From Deltaproteobacteria bacterium (lineage in GTDB: Bacteria > Myxococcota_A > UBA9160): DNA of 12,201 bases. Positions 1 to 7,156 of this stretch are shown in pieces. Within the stretch, counting starts at the first letter, position 1. Every line of letters begins with the position of its first letter. The notes below the pieces were generated by a model that saw only the letters and a program-made list of their open reading frames with translations, searched no databases and was not told the origin of the DNA. The stretch covers positions 2,111 to 14,311 of the forward strand of contig DOUU01000301.1 of assembly GCA_003520425.1 (NCBI GenBank). The letters are read 5' to 3'. The position numbers and the translations under genes were made by a program.

Positions 1-689
1 CCCATCGCGATCGGGATGGTGCGATCGTGGTCCCCGTGGACGAACAGCACGGGGCAGGCGACGCGCCCGATGGTGCCGAGGTTGTCGAAGCCGGAGCCCG
101 CGAGGAACGGCGGGAAGATCCGGAAGTGCGTGCGCGCCATTGCCGGCAGCGAGGTGAAGGCGGACTCCAGCACCAGGCCCGCCACGTGGTGCGTCGCGGC
201 GACGTGGATCGCGGGCCCGCTCCCCGCCGAGCGGCCGTAGACCACGATGCGGTCCGGGAACGCGTCGAGGTGCGCCTTGAGCCACGCGACGGCGGCGTCC
301 GCGTCCTGCGCCACGTTGGCCACGGTCGGCGACCCCGTGGAGGCGCCGTAGCCACGGTAGTCCAGCGCCAGCAGCGCGGCGTGCGGGTGCTGGAACGCCC
401 TGAAGATCGACGCGAGGCCCGCCACGGTCTCCCCGTTCCCGTGGAACCAGAGCAGGACCGTCCAGGGCTTGGGCGTCGGCTCCGGCGGCGAGAGCAGCCA
501 CCCCGTGAGCCGCGCGCCGTCGGCGGCCGTGATCGCGACGGCCTCGCCGTTCGGCAGGCCGTAGCGGTGCGGAGCGCCCGCCGGGCCGCCGCGCATCGGG
601 AAGACGAGCCGGTTCCGCATCAGGAACAGGAGCAGGCACGCCGCGACGTACGCGGCGGCCAGCAGGCCGACGATGCGGGCCAGGGTCAT
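1..689 (-). CDS. Membrane-anchored alpha/beta hydrolase (BEM46/ABHD13-like), C-terminus cut by window edge
   Basis: Partial serine hydrolase; 229 codons are visible and the C-terminus lies beyond position 1. Residues 5-24 form one hydrophobic signal-anchor helix, followed by RNRLVFP, a usual start of the BEM46/YfhR-like family. The alpha/beta-hydrolase core follows: the oxyanion-hole HGN at 83-85, the strand LALDYRGYGAS at 107-117, the nucleophile elbow GRSAG at 152-156 (Ser154), and the acid-loop motif HGDHD at 218-222 with Asp222 as likely acid. The catalytic His should lie off the window. The ATG at 689 is preceded by GAGG with a 9-nt spacer. The substrate cannot be read from sequence; an ester or acyl group is the family default. 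It follows the exporter operon by 75 nt on the same strand, so co-transcription is possible but not shown. Third codon positions are almost all G/C (49 of the first 50 codons), unlike most of the exporter operon. Confidence 0.9.
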   Translation of the reverse strand, partial: MTLARIVGLLAAAYVAACLLLFLMRNRLVFPMRGGPAGAPHRYGLPNGEAVAITAADGARLTGWLLSPPEPTPKPWTVLLWFHGNGETVAGLASIFRAFQHPHAALLALDYRGYGASTGSPTVANVAQDADAAVAWLKAHLDAFPDRIVVYGRSAGSGPAIHVAATHHVAGLVLESAFTSLPAMARTHFRIFPPFLAGSGFDNLGTIGRVACPVLFVHGDHDRTIPIAM

Positions 690-723
690 CCGGAGCTACC
701 TCACCGCTCTGGTCTCATGACCA

Positions 724-747
724 CTCGCAACTCAGCGTCTCGCAACT
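724..747. repeat. Two direct copies of CTCGCAACT
   Basis: The 9-mer CTCGCAACT occurs at 724-732 and again at 739-747, a 15-bp period, in the 75-bp gap between the last permease and the hydrolase start. A small hairpin (TGGTC, loop TCAT, GACCA) sits beside it at 710-723. It could be a binding site for a regulator acting on the hydrolase, or chance. Confidence 0.35.
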
Positions 748-764
748 GACCTGTGTCCTCTCGT

Positions 765-1898
765 CTACGCACTGGTCTTCCTGAATCTCGTGGAGGCGAT
801 CCACAGGATCGTCCCTCCCATCACCGCCAGCGCCGCGATCTGCGGCCACAGCACCGTCGCCCCGGCGCCCTTGAGGAAGATCCCGCGCACGGTCTCCAGA
901 TAGTAGCGCAACGGGTCCAGGAACGACACGAGCCGGAACGCCGCGGGCATGTTGGCGATGGGGAAGAAGAACCCCGAGAAGATCATCGCCGGCAGGAAGA
1001 ACATGAACATCGTCATGAACGCTTCCTGCGTCGTGGCGGACACCGTCGAGATCAGGAGCCCGATGCCGAGCGTGCTCATCACGAACAGCGCCGCGCCGAG
1101 CATCAGCGCCAGCAGACTTCCGCGAAACGGTACTCCGAACCACAACGTGCCGACCAGCGCTATCAGCCCCGTGTCGCCCAGCCCGACCATGAACGACGGC
1201 ACGGTCTTGCCGAGGATGAACTCGAAGCGGCTGATGGGCGTGACCATGATCTGCTCGAGCGTGCCCATCTCGCGCTCGCGGACGACGGCAAACGCAGTGA
1301 GGTTCGCGACGATCACCAGCGCCAAACTCCCGACCACTCCCGGAACGAAAAACCAGCGGCTATTCAAATCTGGGTTGTACCAGGGGCGTTCCGCCAGGCG
1401 CACCTCCGGAAGAACATAGAGGAGCTCCGGCCTCAGACGGCGCAGCCTGTCCCTTTGATAGTCTTCGACGAATTGGGAGGCGATGCGGTTGATGTAGCCG
1501 AGGGCGATCAGGGCAGTATTCGAGTTCGTTCCATCCAGAACGACCTGAAGCGGCGCCGTCTGGCCCTTTCGCAGCAGCTCGGCGAATCCTGCTCGGATCT
1601 GGAGTACAAGCGTTGCGCGCTCCCGATCGATCGTGGGCACAATTTCGTCGCGATCGTGCAACACCGCGCGAACCTCGAAACGCCCGTTGGATGTGAATCT
1701 CGACAGCAGGTCTCGGCTCTCCTGGCTCTGATCCAGATCCAGCACAGCCGTGGTCACTCGATGGACCTCGAATGTTGCAGCATAGCCATAGACCAGCATC
1801 TGCACGATCGGCGGAACCAGCAAGCGAATGCGCGCGGCCCTGTCCCGACGAAGCTGCAAGAATTCTTTCACGATCATATGGCGGATCCGATGGAACAT
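765..1898 (-). CDS. ABC-2 type exporter permease, YbhR/YbhS-like (second permease)
   Basis: 377-residue inner-membrane permease, last of the five exporter genes. It has the ABC-2 layout: a cytoplasmic N-terminus with KEFLQLRRD at 11-19, TM1 at about 24-43, a long periplasmic domain at about 45-180, and five more hydrophobic segments at about 183-206, 232-253, 262-285, 292-312 and 347-368. Motifs shared with the neighbouring permease include EREMGTLEQ at 208-216, WFGVPFRG at 253-260 and FLKGAG at 341-346. Length and layout fit YbhR/YbhS of E. coli (about 370-380 aa). The two permeases probably form the heterodimeric channel on the ATPase pair. The ATG lies 4 nt after the upstream stop, with only a weak Shine-Dalgarno (GGGA), so translation is probably coupled. 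Oddity: G/C at third positions is 42 of 60 in the first 60 codons but 69 of 73 in the last 73, with the change near residue 203. Which permease corresponds to YbhR or YbhS is not decided by sequence alone. Confidence 0.92.
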   Translation of the reverse strand: MFHRIRHMIVKEFLQLRRDRAARIRLLVPPIVQMLVYGYAATFEVHRVTTAVLDLDQSQESRDLLSRFTSNGRFEVRAVLHDRDEIVPTIDRERATLVLQIRAGFAELLRKGQTAPLQVVLDGTNSNTALIALGYINRIASQFVEDYQRDRLRRLRPELLYVLPEVRLAERPWYNPDLNSRWFFVPGVVGSLALVIVANLTAFAVVREREMGTLEQIMVTPISRFEFILGKTVPSFMVGLGDTGLIALVGTLWFGVPFRGSLLALMLGAALFVMSTLGIGLLISTVSATTQEAFMTMFMFFLPAMIFSGFFFPIANMPAAFRLVSFLDPLRYYLETVRGIFLKGAGATVLWPQIAALAVMGGTILWIASTRFRKTSA

Positions 1899-1902
1899 CG
1901 TG

Positions 1903-3039
1903 CTATCCCAGCTTTTTCCGGAAGGTTCGGGTGGCGAGGACGCCGATCACGAAGGCGTAGGCGGCGAGCGCAAAGATGGGCATCGCGAGGGACCAAGGGC
2001 CCGCGCCCTTCAAGAAGATGGCCTTCAGGATCGTGACGTAATACCGAGGATAGATCGCGTACGTGAGGAGGCGGATTGGTGCAGGCATCTGGTCGATCGG
2101 AAAAGCGAATCCACTGAGGAGCGTCGTTGGCAAGAGCGTCACGAGGAGCGCGATCTGGCTGGCGCCGAGCTGGTTAGGGCTCCACACGGAGATGATGTAA
2201 CCGACTCCGAGAACCACGACCAGGAAGAGCGCGGTGGTTGCGAGAAGCATGGCGTACGTCCCCCGAAAAGGAACGCCGAACCATCCTACGGCGATACTGA
2301 CGCAAAGAAGAGCGTCAAGGAGCCCAATTAAGAAGTACGGGAGCAGCTTTCCAAGCATGATCTCGAGCGGCCGTACAGGTGTCGAGATGAGCTGCTCCAT
2401 GGTGCCCCGCTCCCATTCGCGCGCGATCGTAAGCGACGAAAGAAGCGCGCCGATGAGAGCCATCACCAGTGCAACCACTCCCGGAATGATGAATGCTCGG
2501 CTCTCCAAGTCTTCGTTGAACCAGACGCGTGATTCTACGGAGAGGGGGGGAACGGCTTGGCTCGCGAGACCCCGGCGGGACAGAAAATCAAGCCGAACCT
2601 CGGCGGAGTAGCCGCTCACGACAGCCTGCGCGTAGGCAATTGCGACATTGGCGGTGTTGTCATCGGTGCCGTCGACGATGGCCTGGACCGTGCTGCTCGC
2701 GGTGTCGCGCAGACGTTCCGAAAAATCTGTCGGAATCACGAGCCCGAGCCGACATCTTCCCGCATCGATCGCAGCGATCAGGGCACGGTCGTCTGGCACG
2801 CACTCGACAAGATCGAAGTATTCCGAGGCCTGGAAGCGCTTGAGGAGGTCCTGGCTGCGCTGGCTGCCCTCGCGATCCGAGGTGCAGACCGGAACGTGCT
2901 TCACGTCGAGGCTGGCGCCGTATCCGATAAGAGCCATCTGCATGATGGGCATGAAGAGGGCGATTCCGAGACTGCGGCCGTCCCGCCAGATGTGGATGAA
3001 CTCCTTGCGAGCAATGGCCGCGAAGCGTCGCCACGTCAC
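1903..3039 (-). CDS. ABC-2 type exporter permease, YbhS/YbhR-like (first permease)
   Basis: 378-residue inner-membrane permease. The start is a GTG at 3039 that overlaps the TGA of the upstream ATPase (GTGA), with GAGGG 7 nt upstream. A longer in-frame ATG exists at 3282, but its extra 81 residues are Arg/Pro-rich and lie wholly inside the ATPase gene in another frame, so it is rejected. Layout: N-terminal KEFIHIWRDGRS at 12-23, TM1 at about 24-42, a periplasmic domain to about 182, then hydrophobic segments at about 183-205, 228-252, 262-285, 295-315 and 348-369. Family motifs are EWERGTMEQL at 208-217, WFGVPFRG at 253-260 and FLKGAG at 342-347. The C-terminus RTFRKKLG is basic and cytoplasmic. 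With the next gene it should form a two-permease channel. The substrate is unknown; E. coli YbhGFSR has been linked to drug and cation efflux, but specificity cannot be read here. Confidence 0.93.
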   Translation of the reverse strand: MTWRRFAAIARKEFIHIWRDGRSLGIALFMPIMQMALIGYGASLDVKHVPVCTSDREGSQRSQDLLKRFQASEYFDLVECVPDDRALIAAIDAGRCRLGLVIPTDFSERLRDTASSTVQAIVDGTDDNTANVAIAYAQAVVSGYSAEVRLDFLSRRGLASQAVPPLSVESRVWFNEDLESRAFIIPGVVALVMALIGALLSSLTIAREWERGTMEQLISTPVRPLEIMLGKLLPYFLIGLLDALLCVSIAVGWFGVPFRGTYAMLLATTALFLVVVLGVGYIISVWSPNQLGASQIALLVTLLPTTLLSGFAFPIDQMPAPIRLLTYAIYPRYYVTILKAIFLKGAGPWSLAMPIFALAAYAFVIGVLATRTFRKKLG

Positions 3040-4001
3040 GGAGTTGCCCTCTTTTCCGCGAGTCGGCCGCTTAGCTGCTGCACAAAGACGTCTTCGAGGG
3101 AGGGATAGATGCGCCGGATTCTCGAGAGGGTGACGCCGCGTGCCCGAAGGTAAGGCGGCAGCTCTTGGAGGGCAGCATTTCCATCTGCCACCACAACGTG
3201 GAGCGTGCTTCCGAAGACGGCGGCATCGAGGACACCCGGTGCTTCTCGAATGACTTCGATCGCCAGACCGAGGGGTTCGCAATCGAGGTCCAGGAGTTCC
3301 CCGCGCAACGCGTGGGTTTTGAGCTCAGCGGGTGCGCCGAGGCCGACCAACTGTCCCCGATCGATGAGGGCCAAGCGATGACAGTACTCCGCCTCGTCCA
3401 TGTAGTGGGTAGAGACGAAGACGGTGACCCCGCTCGCGGCCATCTGCTGGATCAGCTCCCAGAACGCGCGGCGCGCCAGAGGATCCACTCCCGATGTTGG
3501 CTCGTCGAGAAACAGGACGGGAGGGCGATGGAGTACGGCGCAACCCAGTGCAAGTCGTTGCTTCCAGCCGCTCGCAAGCTCCGCCGTCAGGGTCGATTCC
3601 CGCCCGAGAAGGCCTGCCATCTCGAGTGCCCAGGCACTGCGAGTGGCGAACGCGCGGCCCTCCACACCGTACATCCCTCCGAAAAAGCGAAGATTTTCGA
3701 TTACGGTAAGATCGTTGTAGAGCGAGAATTTCTGGGACATGTACCCGATGTGCTCACGCACAGCCTCGGGCTCGCGCGCTACATCGAACCCGGCGACCAA
3801 GGCTCGACCCGACGTGGGACGCAGAAGGCCGCACAGCATGCGAATGATCGTTGACTTGCCAGCGCCGTTGGGTCCAAGAAAGCCCATAATCTCACCGGAG
3901 TGAACGGTGAAGCTCACGTCGTTCACGGCCGTGAAGGCGCCGAAGCGTTTGACCAAACGCTCCACGACGACCGAAGAGGCGCCGGTCGCGATCTGGCTCA
4001 T
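3036..4001 (-). CDS. ABC exporter ATPase, equivalent to the C-terminal half of YbhF
   Basis: 321-residue cytoplasmic ATP-binding subunit. Motifs: Walker A GPNGAGKS at 43-50, Q-loop MSQ at 88-90 (Gln90), a degenerate signature LASGW at 142-146 in place of LSGGQ, Walker B VLFLDE at 162-167 followed by PTSGVDP, and the H-loop STHYMDEAEYC with His199. E. coli YbhF domain 2 shares the H-loop style and, from memory, an equally altered signature. The ATG at 4001 overlaps the upstream TGA (ATGA) and has GGAG 5 nt ahead. An upstream in-frame ATG at 4292 would add 97 basic residues inside the preceding gene and is rejected. It probably pairs with the other ATPase: this subunit would supply Walker A, Walker B and His to the competent site, with the good signature coming from its partner. 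The C-terminal region (about 230-321) resembles the tails of ABC-2 exporter ATPases. Confidence 0.94.
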   Translation of the reverse strand: MSQIATGASSVVVERLVKRFGAFTAVNDVSFTVHSGEIMGFLGPNGAGKSTIIRMLCGLLRPTSGRALVAGFDVAREPEAVREHIGYMSQKFSLYNDLTVIENLRFFGGMYGVEGRAFATRSAWALEMAGLLGRESTLTAELASGWKQRLALGCAVLHRPPVLFLDEPTSGVDPLARRAFWELIQQMAASGVTVFVSTHYMDEAEYCHRLALIDRGQLVGLGAPAELKTHALRGELLDLDCEPLGLAIEVIREAPGVLDAAVFGSTLHVVVADGNAALQELPPYLRARGVTLSRIRRIYPSLEDVFVQQLSGRLAEKRATP

Positions 4002-4948
4002 TCTCGCTCCGACTGCCCGACCCCGACGACCTTCACGAAGAGGTCTTCGATCGTGGGAGGGACCTGTGCCACGGATTCGAAGGAAAGACCGGCGGCGGCG
4101 AGCTTTTGCTCGAGTTCGGGGATGCGCCGCGCGGCATCGTCCACGGCCAGATGAACTCCAACGCCCATCAGGACCGCGTTCCACACTCCTGGCGCACCGG
4201 AGAGGGCGGCTCGTACCTCTCGAGGGGTTGAGGAAAGCACGACAACGATATCGCCCTGCAAGTGACTCTTCAGCTGGGCGGGCGTATCGCACAGGAGCAG
4301 CCGCCCGGCACGTAGGAGCGCGAGCCGGTGACAGCGCTCGGCTTCATCCAGGTAGGACGTCGAAATGACGACGGTTACCCCTTCGCCTACCAGGGAATAG
4401 AGGATGCGCCAGAAATCCCTCCTCGAGACCGGATCCACTCCGGTGGTCGGTTCGTCCAGCAGGAGGACTTTGGGAGTGTGGATCAGCGCGCAGGTGAGGC
4501 CAAGCTTCTGCTTCATCCCCCCGGAGAGCTGACCCGCGAGGCGTTGCCGGAACTCGCTCATGCCGGATGCCGCGAGAAGCCGTGAGGCATGCTCTTCACG
4601 TGTTGCACGAGCCATGCCGAACAAGTCGGCGTAGAACCGAATGTTCTGGTCGACGGTCAAGTCCTCATACAGGCCAAAGCGTTGTGGCATGTAGCTGATC
4701 TGTGTCTTGAGTGCTTCGCTCTCGGCGACGATGTCACAACCCGCCACGACCGCAGAACCCTGATCGGGCGCCAGCACACCGGCCAGCATCCGCATGGTCG
4801 TCGTCTTGCCCGCGCCATCCGGCCCCACGAGGCCGAAGATCTCCCCAGGACGTACTACGAACTCCAGGCGGTCGACCGCCGTGAGGGCACCGAAACGCTT
4901 CGTGAGAGCGCTCACTCGAACCGCGAATTCTCCGTTAGTTTGAGGCAC
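3998..4948 (-). CDS. ABC exporter ATPase, equivalent to the N-terminal half of YbhF
   Basis: 316-residue ATP-binding subunit. Motifs: Walker A GPDGAGKT at 42-49, Q-loop MPQ at 87-89, canonical signature LSGGM at 141-145, Walker B VLLLDE at 161-166 followed by PTTGVDP, and an H-loop STSYLDEAERC in which the usual His is Ser198 (codon TCC on the coding strand). The GPDGAGK form and the STSYLDEAE loop are also what I recall from domain 1 of E. coli YbhF, so the Ser looks inherited rather than damaged. The start is taken as GTG at 4948, giving a 14-bp overlap with the membrane fusion gene. A second GTG at residue 12 is possible, because the Shine-Dalgarno is weak for both. As the first ATPase of the operon it would form the heterodimer with the next gene product. 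Confidence 0.93.
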   Translation of the reverse strand: MPQTNGEFAVRVSALTKRFGALTAVDRLEFVVRPGEIFGLVGPDGAGKTTTMRMLAGVLAPDQGSAVVAGCDIVAESEALKTQISYMPQRFGLYEDLTVDQNIRFYADLFGMARATREEHASRLLAASGMSEFRQRLAGQLSGGMKQKLGLTCALIHTPKVLLLDEPTTGVDPVSRRDFWRILYSLVGEGVTVVISTSYLDEAERCHRLALLRAGRLLLCDTPAQLKSHLQGDIVVVLSSTPREVRAALSGAPGVWNAVLMGVGVHLAVDDAARRIPELEQKLAAAGLSFESVAQVPPTIEDLFVKVVGVGQSERE

Positions 4949-5939
4949 TGGACGGTTTCAGCTCGATGCTCGCGTCGGCGGGCATGCCAGGCTTGAGATC
5001 ATGGCCACCGGAATTGTCCACGTCGATTTTGATCCGGTAGACGAGCGTAACGCGCTCCGCATGTGTCTCGACGCTCTTCGGCGTGAATTCGGCCTGGGAG
5101 GAAATGAACGAGATGCGGCCCTCGTAGCGCTTGTCCGGATAGGTGTCGGTTCGGATGACCGCCCTTTGGCCAAACCGGATCTTGGCGATGTCCTTCTCAT
5201 TGATGTAGGCGCGGAGCCACACGTGATCGAGGTCGGCCAGGGTAACGACGGGTGTTCCGGGCAGCATGACCTCTCCCAGTTCGGCCTGGCGTACAAGGAT
5301 CACCCCGGCGAATGGAGCGGTGAGAACTGTGTAGCCCAAATTGATCTCAGCGAGCTTCAGGCGATCGCGCCCGTTCTCGACGCTGCTGCGTGCAACGGCG
5401 AGGTTCTTTTCGGCAACACCAAGGAGCGCCTGGTCGCGCTGGAGCATCGCCGTCGATTGTTTAAGAGCCGTGTGGGCCAGGTCGCGGGTCTGTGCGGACG
5501 CAACCTTCGTTTCCCAAAGGTTCCGGGCGCGCTCGAAGTCGATGGACTTCTGCGCGAGGTCGGCTTGGTCGATGGCCACGATTTTCTTGGCTGCCTCGAG
5601 ATTTTCTTCCGCTGCTTCAAGCTGGCGCTCCTGGACGGCGAGCGCTGACCTGTCGACGGCCACCTCTTGCCGGTAATCGCTGTCATCTAGGCGCGCGAGA
5701 ACGGTTCCTGCGTCCACCCACTGCCCCTCATCGAAGGGCAGCTCGACGAGGCGCGACTGCACGGTCTTGAAGCCAAGAACGCTCTCGTGCGCCTCGATAT
5801 TCCCGGAGACGAGAAGAGCGCTCTGAACCGCACGGCCGGGAAACCACCCGAACCTGACGATTGCGCTCAGCGTGAGAACGCCGACCAGAAGTCCGATGAA
5901 AACCATCGACAGCCGTCGCGTGCTCATCCGATCGCGCAT
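4935..5939 (-). CDS. HlyD-family membrane fusion protein, YbhG-like
   Basis: 334-residue periplasmic adaptor that would link the inner-membrane ABC exporter to an outer-membrane channel. An N-terminal signal anchor lies at about 11-28. The first half of the biotinyl-lipoyl fold follows at about 42-85 (LVELPFDEGQWVDAGTVLA), then an alpha-helical hairpin rich in Ala, Glu and Gln at about 90-200, the second lipoyl half at about 203-238 (TAPFAGVI), and a beta-barrel with AEFTPKSVET at 283-292. That last motif and the following LVYRIKI are very close to E. coli YbhG as I recall it. The C-terminal LKPGMPADASIEL is the usual HlyD ending. The start is ATG 5939, with AAGG about 9 nt ahead; ATG 5927 is an alternative. 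The frame stays open 200 codons further upstream, but that part is Arg/Pro-rich without family features, so it is left out. First gene of the exporter operon. No outer-membrane channel or TetR-type regulator is encoded nearby. Confidence 0.92.
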   Translation of the reverse strand: MRDRMSTRRLSMVFIGLLVGVLTLSAIVRFGWFPGRAVQSALLVSGNIEAHESVLGFKTVQSRLVELPFDEGQWVDAGTVLARLDDSDYRQEVAVDRSALAVQERQLEAAEENLEAAKKIVAIDQADLAQKSIDFERARNLWETKVASAQTRDLAHTALKQSTAMLQRDQALLGVAEKNLAVARSSVENGRDRLKLAEINLGYTVLTAPFAGVILVRQAELGEVMLPGTPVVTLADLDHVWLRAYINEKDIAKIRFGQRAVIRTDTYPDKRYEGRISFISSQAEFTPKSVETHAERVTLVYRIKIDVDNSGGHDLKPGMPADASIELKPSSASN

Positions 5940-6737
5940 GGTGGAGGACCTTAGGTCGCCGCCGCGTCTCGGCTCTGCGCGCGTTGGGCCGCAGAATACG
6001 GCGCCGCGACCTTGGCCAGCGACCCGCTCGAACGGAGACAGTGCGTGTTCCATCCCCTGAGACACTCGACGAGCGTCGCAGCCAACCGCGCGGAGACTCG
6101 GCATCGCGGCTCGAGCACGCACCGCCGATGGTAGAGGCGCGGCCCCTCCGCGGCTACGCCTCGGGCTGTGCCCTTCGAACGAGGAGCCTCGAGCCAACGC
6201 AACTTCTCGCGCGTTCCCTACAAGTACCCCCGGCCGTCCCTGCGTGGCGGCGAGGTCTGTACGACCTCCCATCGCGGCGTGCAGGCGATCGAGGTCCGCT
6301 TCCCCAGGGCAGCGTTCGGGATCGGATCCTCGCATCCGAGGCGCCTCGAGGGCAGGGAGCGTTTCTGGGGCACCGGCTGCACGTCCGCCGGTCTCGACCG
6401 GGCGGATGGGAGATTTGGGGTGGTGCGGGAAGCGCGAGCCCGTCCGGGCGAGCATGCAGGAGGGGGATTTCCAAAGCCCGAGGGCACGGGGTTCCCCTGT
6501 CGGAGCAGGGCGCCTCGAACGGACACCCGTGGGCCTCACGTCTCGCGGGGCTATGTGTCAATGCGCCACGACAGCCCCGCCATCCTGTCCGACAAGCCTG
6601 CATGAGAGCACAACGGATGCCTAGGATAGACACGGCGCCCAACCCCTCGTCGAGCGGATGTGACTTGGCCGGTGAATGCGGCGATCGCCAGTAGTCGCGC
6701 GGTCGAGAATGTCGGTGCGCTTGGAGTTGGCGGCTTT

Positions 6738-6811
6738 CAGCAGTTGGAAATAGCAAGGGACGCGAAGGCCACCGTCAGCGACGACTCGACGCCGACGTGT
6801 GACAACTGCTG
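6738..6811. repeat. 9-bp perfect inverted repeat in the exporter-rhodanese spacer
   Basis: CAGCAGTTG at 6738-6746 is the exact reverse complement of CAACTGCTG at 6803-6811, separated by 56 bp. It could form a long-loop stem or be two half-sites of a regulator. I compared it with integron attC organisation (GCCCAAC at 6637-6643, GTTGGGT at 6980-6986), but the spacing does not fit. Confidence 0.3.
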
Positions 6812-7144
6812 GATACCCGCGTCGCATTGCTCCGGAGGGAGGGCTTGCGCTCGCTTCGCGCCCAATGCTCCAAAGTGGCTGGGCGGATGCGTTCACGGCT
6901 CGACGCCGGCTCGAGGTCCCGCCGGTCATGGCTCGGGAACCGGCCACCGATGATCTTGGATCACAGCTCGACCGGCCGCGTTGGGTGCTCGGCCACCCGC
7001 GGTGCTTTCACGCCAACAGCCGACGCTACCTAGCGGCGGCATCCGCTTGACCGACTTTTGGCAGTAGAGCACTCTCGCGAGTTCGTACAAAGTTCGGTCG
7101 GGACGTTTGGCCCAAAGGATTGGCAGGGCGCGTCGATGGCTGCC

Positions 7145-7150
7145 GGGAGG
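7145..7150 (+). promoter_or_regulatory. Shine-Dalgarno GGGAGG that sets the rhodanese start
   Basis: GGGAGG lies 6 nt before the ATG at 7157. The in-frame ATGs at 7058 and 7136 have no comparable site, so the short form of the protein is preferred. Confidence 0.7.
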
Positions 7151-7156
7151 CTCGAA

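Larger units (their letters stand above)
5940..7156. other. 1.2 kb intergenic region with no supported gene
   Basis: This spacer lies between the divergent exporter operon and the rhodanese gene. Several open frames of 100-200 codons cross it on both strands, but their products are Arg/Pro/Ser-rich without recognisable domains, and none has a good ribosome-binding site. It must hold the promoter of the exporter operon and probably that of the rhodanese gene. Visible structure: an 11-bp palindrome GACCTTAGGTC at 5947-5957 overlapping the weak Shine-Dalgarno of the fusion protein gene, and a 9-bp inverted repeat at 6738-6811. On the minus strand, around 6730-6790, one frame reads like the end of a lipoprotein signal (SLAISNC) but meets TGA directly after the Cys. 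It may contain decayed coding sequence; I cannot name a source. Confidence 0.55.

Noticed and set aside
27..749. Long plus-strand open frame across the hydrolase region
   Set aside because: It is an Arg-rich mirror frame of a clear alpha/beta hydrolase on the minus strand.
753..2036. Plus-strand 427-codon open frame opposite the second permease
   Set aside because: It is Arg/Gln/His-rich with no domain, and is antisense to a recognisable ABC-2 permease.
3040..3282. N-terminal extension of the first permease to an ATG at 3282
   Set aside because: It lies wholly within the ATPase gene, is Arg/Pro/Cys-rich without a permease motif, while GTG 3039 has a Shine-Dalgarno and gives the same length as the sister permease.
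4002..4292. N-terminal extension of the second ATPase to an ATG at 4292
   Set aside because: It would sit inside the first ATPase gene; the ATPase fold starts right after ATG 4001, which has GGAG at good spacing.
5993..6022. Minus-strand -10-like TATTCT upstream of the fusion protein gene
   Set aside because: There is no -35-like element at 16-18 bp, so a promoter cannot be supported.
5940..6539. 200-codon in-frame extension upstream of the membrane fusion protein
   Set aside because: There is no domain, signal sequence or start signal; the HlyD-type anchor begins just after ATG 5939. A long open frame is easily kept open by high GC.
6637..6986. Possible integron attC site (GCCCAAC ... GTTGGGT)
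   Set aside because: The core-like ends are about 350 bp apart, too far for an attC, and no paired L-boxes are visible between them.
7047..7076. Sigma-70-like promoter for the rhodanese gene starting at TTGACC (7047-7052)
   Set aside because: The -35-like box is good but no acceptable -10 lies 16-18 bp downstream (CACTCT at best).
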